Source: JARRQB01 sp965368585 (GTDB lineage Bacteria > Pseudomonadota > Gammaproteobacteria > Chromatiales > Chromatiaceae). From it: DNA of 14,432 nucleotides. The stretch is taken from the NCBI GenBank assembly GCA_965368585.1, contig CBDUNM010000132.1, positions 1-14,432 on the forward strand. Reading direction: 5' to 3'. The first letter of the stretch is position 1; each line of letters begins with the position of its first letter. The notes beneath the pieces were generated by a model that searched no databases, had not been told where the DNA came from, and saw only the letters and a program-made list of their open reading frames with translations. Both the position numbers and the translations under genes were made by a program. This document shows, in pieces, positions 1 to 5,902 of the stretch.

Positions 1-2
1 CG

Positions 3-1463
3 GTCACCCTCAAGGATGACGGCAAGCCGCTGTATCGCTGGGGTGCGTTGATCAAGCGGCCTAACGACGTGCGGATGTACGCTCGGCTGGCATTGCCTGA
101 CGAATGGAAGCTGCGCAACGCGGACGGCTCGCTGGTGAACAACTTCAACGTCACTAAGGCCCACTTGATCGTCAATCACACCATCACCAACAACCCGAAC
201 GACCAGCTGCGGCCCGAGGATCTGGAAAACGAGGCCGCCATCGGCGTGTTGCCCGACCATACAATCGAAAACCTGGGTACGCCGGACGAGGTCTGGAAAA
301 CGACCAAGCTGTGCTACGAGGGCGACGGCGACCTGATCGACACGGAAGACGGCACCACCGATCCCACGGTAGTGGGCATCGGGACCTATCTGAAGAACGG
401 GCCCTTCGCACTGGATCCGGCCGCTGCGCCCGGTACCGAAGACGCGGATGATCCCTATGCCTTTTCGGCGGATCTGACGAACGCGTTGACCAATGCCTGG
501 TACACCATTATCGATCGCGAGCCGTTCGAGTGGTCGTATGAGGTGATCACCGACGATCCGACCACGGGCGTGAGGACGGTCGACTATCGCGGCTGTCCGG
601 GACCGGTCGACGATCCGGCCTACGCCGAGATCTGCACCAATGTCCCGGCTGGCGCGCCCTTATTCTCCGGTCCGCGCTGGCGCCTGAAGCCGAACAAGTT
701 CGGCCAGGACCTGCCGGGTCTGGAAATCCCGACCACGGCTGCGCTTGAAGAGCCTTGCACACCGCCGCCGTTTGAGAGAACGCTCATCAAGTACGAGGTC
801 GGTGCCCCGGCCACAACGGTCATCAACCTGCTGGACTGGAACGAGGAGGAAAACGGGCCTTCGCCGTTGGCGACCAGCCAGGGTTGGGTCGATTCCGAGC
901 TGTTCAACGAGTTCATCGAGATTGTCGAGACGGTGACCGACGACAACGGCGAGCAGCGGCAGATCACCTCCATCGGCGGACCGATGAGTGAGGACTTCGA
1001 TCTCATGGTCTACATCAAAGGCGATCGTAAGCCGACCTCCGTGTTCAACGCGCAACTGGTCCTAGAATACGAGGGCGAGACGCCGACCGAGCCCACCGCG
1101 GTGGATATGCGCCTGGCCAGCCTGGTCGTACCGTTGAAGGTCTCGGGACAGACGCCGGACAGCCGGATCAAGGAGCTGTTTGTCACCGCGTGTAACGACG
1201 ATGCGGACGACATCGCTGCCGGCACCATCACCCTGGAAGGCGTCTCGCTGATTGCGAGTATTCCAACGGTGAACTACACCTTCCCGTTCAGCGGGCTGGC
1301 GGCCGGCGCCTGTGTCACGGCCACCTTCGATTGGACCGCGCCGTCTACCGGTACGGCCATCAACTGGACGGCCAACGTGTCCGTGGTCGGCGATCTGGTC
1401 GATCCGAATCTGACCAACAATACGCTGACCGGTCAGACGCTGGTGTACCCGCTGCGTAAGTAG
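3..1463 (+). CDS. Exported/surface protein with C-terminal CARDB-like domain, 5' partial
   Basis: This is the 3' part of a larger gene: the frame is open to the left edge (codons from base 3 read VTLKDDGKPLYRWG) and the TTG at 48 is not a convincing start. About 486 residues are visible. The body is acidic, Pro/Thr/Asn-rich and beta-like, with no CxxCH heme motif and no membrane helix. The last ~100 residues (KVSGQTPDSRIKEL... to LTNNTLTGQTLVYPL) resemble a CARDB or Ig-like extracellular domain, where a 'VDPNLTNN' type strand is common. Six or so scattered cysteines could form disulfides. I do not recognise the family of the N-terminal portion and assign no function; an extracellular or cell-surface location is inferred from composition. 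The gene ends before a strong terminator, so it is probably the last gene of an operon that starts outside the window. Confidence 0.75.
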   Translation, partial: VTLKDDGKPLYRWGALIKRPNDVRMYARLALPDEWKLRNADGSLVNNFNVTKAHLIVNHTITNNPNDQLRPEDLENEAAIGVLPDHTIENLGTPDEVWKTTKLCYEGDGDLIDTEDGTTDPTVVGIGTYLKNGPFALDPAAAPGTEDADDPYAFSADLTNALTNAWYTIIDREPFEWSYEVITDDPTTGVRTVDYRGCPGPVDDPAYAEICTNVPAGAPLFSGPRWRLKPNKFGQDLPGLEIPTTAALEEPCTPPPFERTLIKYEVGAPATTVINLLDWNEEENGPSPLATSQGWVDSELFNEFIEIVETVTDDNGEQRQITSIGGPMSEDFDLMVYIKGDRKPTSVFNAQLVLEYEGETPTEPTAVDMRLASLVVPLKVSGQTPDSRIKELFVTACNDDADDIAAGTITLEGVSLIASIPTVNYTFPFSGLAAGACVTATFDWTAPSTGTAINWTANVSVVGDLVDPNLTNNTLTGQTLVYPLRK

Positions 1464-1494
1464 GTACGCGTAAGGGGATTTGTAACACCCCGTG

Positions 1495-1523
1495 GGGAGG
1501 AAGCTTGGCTTCCTCCCTTTTTT
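1495..1523 (+). terminator. Rho-independent terminator
   Basis: A perfect 10-bp stem, GGGAGGAAGC / GCTTCCTCCC, with a 3-base loop (TTG) is followed directly by six T residues. It lies about 30 bases after the stop of the upstream CARDB-like gene and should end that transcript. It separates that gene from the following small exported protein, which therefore needs its own promoter or read-through. Confidence 0.93.
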
Positions 1524-1580
1524 GATCGCCGATCCGCAGGGCTGGCGAGTCGACGGAGATCGAAACGAGAGGAAAGACCA

Positions 1581-2084
1581 ATGATAACGATACAATCGGT
1601 ACTGGGTGCGATCACACTTGCGCTGGCCGCCAGCCTAGCGGCGGCGGGACAGTATCAGACGTCGCCCAACGTCGGCGGTAAAGGACCTGGCATGGGACAC
1701 GACTATCGGCGCCATGCAAGCGGGCCGGAAACGCGCGGCGGCGGAGGCCCGCGCGATTCGGTGGGTGGGCGCGAGCAAGCACCGCCGGTGACTGCCGGAG
1801 GCCCATTGCCCTACGGTCGGATGACCGGCGACAATCGCTACCCTGGCTTGGGTTACCCTGGATATCCGCGCGATAGCCGGCGCCTGACGGACCGGTACCG
1901 CGGTTTCGCGCCGCCTTCTTCGGTGCCTCGCGATGGCCACGGCCAGCGACGCAATAGACGCGGCCTGGGTTACGGTTACCCCGGCTACCGGGGTCAGGGC
2001 GGGTCTCCGTACCCGAGGCATCGCCAGTACGGCAACCCGCCCGGTATACCACGCGGCCCGACCGGTTACGGTGCCGGCAACTGA
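1581..2084 (+). CDS. Gly/Pro/Tyr/Arg-rich small exported protein, unknown function
   Basis: A 167-residue protein. It starts with a clear Sec signal peptide (ITIQSVLGAITLALAASLAAAG, cleavage near residue 23) and a good Shine-Dalgarno (GAGAGGAAA) upstream of the ATG. The mature part is low-complexity and strongly basic: Gly, Pro, Tyr and Arg dominate, with repeated short patches such as YPGLGYPGYP and GYGYPGYRG. There are no cysteines, membrane segments or recognisable enzymatic motifs. Such compositions are seen in disordered envelope or matrix proteins, but no function can be assigned. It sits 63 bases upstream of the ankyrin-repeat gene on the same strand and may be co-transcribed with it. 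Codon use and GC match the neighbours, which supports a real gene, although antisense frames are also open here because the DNA is repetitive and GC-rich. Confidence 0.7.
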   Translation: MITIQSVLGAITLALAASLAAAGQYQTSPNVGGKGPGMGHDYRRHASGPETRGGGGPRDSVGGREQAPPVTAGGPLPYGRMTGDNRYPGLGYPGYPRDSRRLTDRYRGFAPPSSVPRDGHGQRRNRRGLGYGYPGYRGQGGSPYPRHRQYGNPPGIPRGPTGYGAGN

Positions 2085-2147
2085 TACCGCGGGTGCCCGC
2101 GTTCGACTGACAAACCAACTTTAAGGCTTTGAAGGGGGCTCAGAGCA

Positions 2148-3506
2148 ATGCGTGAGGGTCAAGTTCTACGTTCGGGTGCCACGGTTTTGCTGGTGGTATG
2201 GTGCTTCTTTGTATCGTCGTTGCAGGCTGGCGTGCCGGAGAATCTGTTCGATGCCGCGGTGCGTGGTGACGTCGCGGCAGTTTCTGTGCTCCTGGACCAG
2301 GGTGCGGATGTCAACGCCGTCGGTGCCGGTAAACGTACCGCACTGATGGAGGCCGCGCGGGCCGGGCAAAGGGCCGTCGTGGAGCGCCTGCTGGAGGCGG
2401 GTGCCAAGACCGACCTGCGCGACCGTAAACACAAGACGGCGTTGATCCTGGCGGTAAACGCTGGTCACGCCGGGATCGTGGAAAAGCTCCTGGCCGCGGG
2501 TGCGCGCCCGGAAATCCACGACGACTCCGGTAAGGCGGCGCTGCATTGGGCCGCGTTACGCGGCCGCGTCGCCGCCGCGCAACTCCTGCTCGCCCGCAAC
2601 GCGGATATCAATGCCGTCGACAACGACGGGATTACCCCCTTGTTGATCGCCGCCGGGCGCGGCGACACGGCGCTGGTCAAGCTGCTGGTGGAACACGGCG
2701 CCGAACTGAACAACATGCCCGAACCGGCAGGCTACAACGCCCTGATGCTGGTCGCGGCGCGCGGCGATTTGGCCAACGCGGAATTGCTGTTGGCCAAGGG
2801 TGCCGAGGTCAATGCCGTCGCCCGAGACAAGGAGACCGCATTGCTGGCCGCGGTGCGTGAAGGACACGCCGACGTGGCGAGCCTGTTGCTACGGCACAAG
2901 GCCGATCCCGACGCTGTCGATAAACGCGGCTGGCGGCCGCTGTTCCATGCCGTCGGTCGCGGCGATGCGGCTATGGTGGACGACATTCTCGCCCACGGTG
3001 CCGCCGTCAACGACGTCGATCGGTACGGCATCACGCCGTTGATGATCGCCGCGGGTGCGGGCAATGTGGCGCTGCTCGAGCGCTTGGTTGCCGCGGGTGC
3101 CAAGCTCGATGTCAAAGACAAACGCCGCGGCTTTACCGCATTGATGGGTGCCGTGTGGACCAATCGGGCCGCGGCGGTGCAGTTCCTGCTCGATACGGGT
3201 GCACCCATCGATCAACAGGACCAGAACGGCAACACGGCCTTATTCTGGGCGGCCAATCGCGGCTACGACAAGCTGGTCGCGCAATTGATCGCGCGCGGCG
3301 CCGCCGTCGATGCCGCCAGTAAAAAAGGCGTTACGCCCTTGATCATCGCCGCCGCGGCGGGCCACGCCGCGGCCGTGGAGGAACTGCTTAAGGCGGGCGC
3401 CGACCTCGAACTGGCCGACGACAAGGGAATGACCGCGCTGGATTGGGCGCAGAAGCGCGGTCACGCGCAGCTGGTCGAGCGACTGCAGACTGCCGGGGCG
3501 AGTTAG
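2148..3506 (+). CDS. Exported ankyrin-repeat protein
   Basis: A 452-residue protein. Residues 1-27 form a signal peptide (hydrophobic core ATVLLVVWCFFVSSLQA, cleavage likely after Ala27). The rest is an almost unbroken solenoid of about 13 ankyrin repeats of ~33 residues. Each unit shows the TALxxAxxxGHxxxVxxLLxxGAdvn pattern, for example TALMEAARAGQRAVVERLLE, TPLLIAAGRGDTALVKLLVE and TPLIIAAAAGHAAAVEELLK; the last repeat is partial. Ankyrin proteins bind other proteins, and with this signal peptide it should act in the periplasm or at the envelope. In some bacteria periplasmic ankyrin proteins accompany catalase or other redox enzymes (family knowledge), but the partner here is unknown. The ATG follows a purine-rich GAAGGGGGC. 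No intrinsic terminator is visible after the stop. The cytochrome c4 gene faces it convergently, 270 bases away. Confidence 0.92.
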   Translation: MREGQVLRSGATVLLVVWCFFVSSLQAGVPENLFDAAVRGDVAAVSVLLDQGADVNAVGAGKRTALMEAARAGQRAVVERLLEAGAKTDLRDRKHKTALILAVNAGHAGIVEKLLAAGARPEIHDDSGKAALHWAALRGRVAAAQLLLARNADINAVDNDGITPLLIAAGRGDTALVKLLVEHGAELNNMPEPAGYNALMLVAARGDLANAELLLAKGAEVNAVARDKETALLAAVREGHADVASLLLRHKADPDAVDKRGWRPLFHAVGRGDAAMVDDILAHGAAVNDVDRYGITPLMIAAGAGNVALLERLVAAGAKLDVKDKRRGFTALMGAVWTNRAAAVQFLLDTGAPIDQQDQNGNTALFWAANRGYDKLVAQLIARGAAVDAASKKGVTPLIIAAAAGHAAAVEELLKAGADLELADDKGMTALDWAQKRGHAQLVERLQTAGAS

Positions 3507-3776
3507 CCTGCATGTTGTACTAGCCGACCGGCGACGGGCGCGAATGAATCGGCAGGGATGCGGCGCAAGTCCAGTTCGGGACGCAGTCTCGAAAGTACAG
3601 TTTGTCCCCCGTCCCCGATCTATCCGGGTCCTCGCTGGTCCAGGCACGAGGCGTGCGAATAGCCAGCCTATCGAAACGACGAGCAACGCAGTCAGACGGG
3701 GTGTGTCGGCGTACGAAAATGGGAAGTTGTTGTTTCGCGAACCCTTAGTCGGGTCGACGCGGCCGGGCGTCTTACC
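3507..3776. other. Intergenic region between convergent genes, no convincing gene
   Basis: These 270 bases separate the ankyrin-repeat gene from the convergent cytochrome c4 gene. A short inverted repeat (GCACG / CGTGC, 3644-3656) has no T-run, and neither gene shows a good intrinsic terminator. A GTCCCC-rich stretch near 3600-3616 (CAGTTTGTCCCCCGTCCCC) recalls motifs found around REP/RAYT-type repeats, but a single copy does not establish an element. The open frame from 3544 has no signal, domain or Shine-Dalgarno and runs into the cytochrome gene, so I do not count it as a gene. Confidence 0.5.
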
Positions 3777-4424
3777 TCATTCGCTACCGACAGGCCCGGA
3801 GAGGCTGGCAAAGTAGGACGCGACATTGTCGATGTCCTGGTCGGAAAAGGTCTTCAGCATGGGGGTCATAATGGGGTCTTTGCGTGGGCCGTCGCGAAAC
3901 GAAGTGAATTGCTTGACCAGGTAGGCGCGCTTCTGGCCGCGCAGATTGGGGTAGTTGCGCTGGGTGCTGATACCGTCCTGCCCGTGACAGGCCGCGCACA
4001 CAGTGGCCTTTTTTCTGCCCGCCTCGAGATCGGCGGTCGACTTGAGACCCGCGCCGTCCGGCGCAGGCGTCGATGACGTACCGCCCGCGTTACCTAGGCT
4101 GTAGAAGTATGCCGCGATGTTGTTGATGTCTTCATCGGAAAGCGCCTGCGACATGGCGGCCATGGTGGGGTCATCACGTTCCCGGTAGCGGAAGTACTTC
4201 AACTGCTTGGAGAGATAGACGTCCTTTTGCCCGCGGATGTTGGGGAAGTTGGGTGCGATACCGATGCCGTCGGCGCCGTGACAACCAAAGCAAAGCGCGG
4301 CTTTTTCCTTACCGGCCTCGACGTCGCCAATCAGCGGGGTGCGATCTTTTGCGTGCGTCGACCGTGCGGTCCCCGGTAACGAGCAGGCCAGCGCAAGGAG
4401 CGCAAAAGACAAGGCATGTTTCAT
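3777..4424 (-). CDS. Diheme cytochrome c4-family protein
   Basis: A 215-residue periplasmic cytochrome of two similar class-I domains, the usual size of cytochrome c4. A signal peptide covers about residues 1-25 (KHALSFALLALACSLPGTAR). Heme 1 is bound by CFGCH (45-49) and heme 2 by CAACH (143-147). Each domain continues with the c4-type pattern: PN(F/Y)PN(I/L)RGQK, a YL.KQ...FR stretch, then a Met-containing segment (MAAM, MTPM) likely to supply the axial ligands, and finally a D(I)xN(I/V)AxYF helix. A Ser/Thr/Pro/Gly linker (about 111-128) joins the domains. The ATG is preceded by CAGGAGA. Cytochromes c4 shuttle electrons in the periplasm, commonly from a quinol:cytochrome c oxidoreductase to terminal oxidases. 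Divergent placement next to the MtrA/MtrB-like pair makes it a plausible periplasmic partner of that conduit (inference). Confidence 0.95.
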   Translation of the reverse strand: MKHALSFALLALACSLPGTARSTHAKDRTPLIGDVEAGKEKAALCFGCHGADGIGIAPNFPNIRGQKDVYLSKQLKYFRYRERDDPTMAAMSQALSDEDINNIAAYFYSLGNAGGTSSTPAPDGAGLKSTADLEAGRKKATVCAACHGQDGISTQRNYPNLRGQKRAYLVKQFTSFRDGPRKDPIMTPMLKTFSDQDIDNVASYFASLSGPVGSE

Positions 4425-4545
4425 GGTAGTCTCCTGAAGTGAGTAAAGTGACCAACCTTAACGAGCGCAACAAAGGAATATACGTCGGGGTTTGGGGGGC
4501 GTACACATCGCCGGCGCAAACAAAAAGGTATTCACTGGACAAGCG

Positions 4546-4570
4546 TTTTGTCGCACCAGTAGCGACAAAA
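4546..4570. promoter_or_regulatory. Perfect 9-bp inverted repeat, candidate operator
   Basis: The arms TTTTGTCGC (4546-4554) and GCGACAAAA (4562-4570) match perfectly around a 7-base spacer. The site lies in the 285-bp region between the divergent cytochrome c4 and decaheme genes. Its centre is about 55-60 bases upstream of the TATAAT box at 4614, a usual place for an activator dimer. No T-run follows on either strand in the manner of a terminator. I do not recognise the cognate regulator. Confidence 0.5.
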
Positions 4571-4613
4571 TAGCCGGCGTGCCGCGGGGTAAGCCCTGGC
4601 CGTCAACCCTCGT

Positions 4614-4619
4614 TATAAT
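4614..4619 (+). promoter_or_regulatory. Candidate -10 box for the mtrA/mtrB-like operon
   Basis: A perfect TATAAT lies 90 bases before the ATG at 4710. No good -35 hexamer is found 16-18 bases upstream (AAGCCC region), which would suit an activator-dependent promoter using the inverted repeat just upstream. The inferred start of transcription is near 4626. A consensus hexamer in GC-rich DNA is suggestive, not proof. Confidence 0.4.
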
Positions 4620-4709
4620 TTCCGCTCATCAGAAAAACCAATCGACCGTGGATTTGATGCCGCGGAAATCGGCTTCAAGCCAGCGTGTTGTCCGACCGGG
4701 GGAAGACTA

Positions 4710-5864
4710 ATGGGCGACGTTTCGCAACGCATCAGCCGCGCATGGGGCTGTGCTGTTCTGCTCGCTGTGTTCGCCAGTACGGGCAACGTGGCGGCGCAAC
4801 AATCGACCGGCGCACCGGAGGAAGACGACTACGTCGGCTCCGACATCTGCGCCGAATGCCACGAAGAGAAGTTCGAGGAGATCCTGCCTTCCAAGCACGG
4901 CCAGACGGCGGATCTGCGAACGCCTTTTGCCAACCGCGGTTGTGAGACCTGCCATGGCGCGGGCGCCGATCACGCCATGTCCGAGGGGGAAGAGCGCGGA
5001 CGCCTGGTTGTCTACGGTCCCAGATCGGAGGTTGCGCACGACGTGCAGAACGGCCGCTGCCTGAGTTGTCACCAGGACACCCGGCGCATGCACTGGCAAA
5101 GCAGCGCGCACGAGGCCGCCGATCTGACCTGCACCAACTGTCACAAGATCCACCAACCGGACGGCGTACTGCGCAAGAGCACCGAGTCGGAGGTCTGCAC
5201 CACCTGCCACTGGAAGGTGCGGGCGGAATTGCACAAGGCCTTTGCGCACCCGGTCATGGACAATCTGCTGACCTGTACGGATTGCCATAGTCCGCACGGG
5301 TCCGCCGGACCGCGCGCGCTCAAGGCGCTGACGGTGAATCAGGCCTGTTACACCTGCCATGCCGAAAAACGCGGTCCCTTCCTGTGGGAACACGAGCCGG
5401 TGACGGACGACTGTAGCAACTGTCATCAGCCGCATGGCTCGAACAACCCCGCACTCCTGACCCGGCGTGTGCCCTTTCTCTGCCAGCAATGTCACCAGGC
5501 TTCGATGGGCGGACACTGGAACAACCTGCTGGTCTTTAATCTGGCCGGTTCCGGTGGCGATGGGTCGGGCTCCGGTGGCGGGTCGGGCTCCGGTGGCGGG
5601 TCGGGCTCCGGTGGCGGGTCGGGCTCCGGCGGCGGGTCGGGCTCCGGCGGCGGGTCAGGCTCCGGCGGTGGGTCGGGCTCGGGAAGTGGCGGTTCCGGTG
5701 CGGGAGCGGGGGCCGGCGCGTCGGCGTTGCGGTTCGCGGCGCCCAGCGCCATGGGCGCCGGTGGCGCCGGACTCGCCAGCCGCATCGTCGGGCGCGGTTG
5801 TATGAACTGCCACTCGCAGGTTCACGGCACCAACCACCCGTCCGGTTTTGCGTTGCAGCGATGA
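4710..5864 (+). CDS. mtrA: MtrA/PioA/DmsE-family decaheme c-type cytochrome with Gly-Ser linker
   Basis: A 384-residue periplasmic multiheme cytochrome. A signal peptide spans residues 1-29 (cleavage after NVAA). Ten CxxCH motifs occur in order: CAECH (47), CETCH, CLSCH, CTNCH, CTTCH, CTDCH, CYTCH, CSNCH, CQQCH (258) and CMNCH (364). The ending, CMNCHSQVHGTNHPSG, is typical of the DmsE/MtrA family. Members normally have about 320-340 residues; the extra length is a Gly/Ser tract (about 277-330) between hemes 9 and 10, encoded by an 18-bp tandem repeat. In known systems the protein threads into the MtrB/PioB barrel and conducts electrons across the outer membrane, inward or outward. A GGGGGAAG Shine-Dalgarno precedes the ATG, and the stop overlaps a possible upstream start of the barrel gene (ATGA). 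Direction of electron flow cannot be told from sequence; the symbol marks homology only. Confidence 0.93.
   Translation: MGDVSQRISRAWGCAVLLAVFASTGNVAAQQSTGAPEEDDYVGSDICAECHEEKFEEILPSKHGQTADLRTPFANRGCETCHGAGADHAMSEGEERGRLVVYGPRSEVAHDVQNGRCLSCHQDTRRMHWQSSAHEAADLTCTNCHKIHQPDGVLRKSTESEVCTTCHWKVRAELHKAFAHPVMDNLLTCTDCHSPHGSAGPRALKALTVNQACYTCHAEKRGPFLWEHEPVTDDCSNCHQPHGSNNPALLTRRVPFLCQQCHQASMGGHWNNLLVFNLAGSGGDGSGSGGGSGSGGGSGSGGGSGSGGGSGSGGGSGSGGGSGSGSGGSGAGAGAGASALRFAAPSAMGAGGAGLASRIVGRGCMNCHSQVHGTNHPSGFALQR
5562..5687 (+). repeat. 18-bp in-frame tandem repeat encoding GSGSGG
   Basis: Six consecutive copies of an 18-base unit of the form GGGTCGGGCTCCGGTGGC occupy 5562-5669, followed by a degenerate seventh copy to 5687. 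Copies differ only at third-codon positions (GGT/GGC, TCG/TCA). Because 18 is a multiple of 3, copy gain or loss would change linker length without a frameshift. It encodes residues 285-326 of the decaheme cytochrome. Confidence 0.95.
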
Positions 5865-5890
5865 ACGCGTACTTGATATCCAGATCACTT

Positions 5891-5900
5891 GGGGAGAAGG
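5891..5900 (+). promoter_or_regulatory. Ribosome-binding site deciding the start of the mtrB-like gene
   Basis: The stretch GGGGAGAAGG sits immediately before CA-ATG at 5903. It is the only strong Shine-Dalgarno near the candidate starts (TTG 5798, ATG 5861, ATG 5903) and supports 5903. Confidence 0.6.
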
Positions 5901-5902
5901 CA

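Noticed and set aside
3544..3816. Open frame of 90 codons on the + strand between the ankyrin and cytochrome c4 genes
   Set aside because: No Shine-Dalgarno, signal or domain, and it runs over the 3' end of the well-supported cytochrome c4 gene.
4492..4710. 72-codon open frame in the divergent promoter region
   Set aside because: It overlaps the inverted repeat and the TATAAT box, has no recognisable protein features and ends at the decaheme start; more likely chance.
5562..5687. Tandem repeat as a CRISPR array or mobile element
   Set aside because: There are no unique spacers; the units are contiguous, in frame and encode a linker inside a cytochrome.
5492..5785. Antisense frame encoding Pro-Glu-Pro-Asp repeats opposite the decaheme gene
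   Set aside because: It is the complement of the GSGSGG tandem repeat; the + strand frame has ten heme motifs and a signal peptide.
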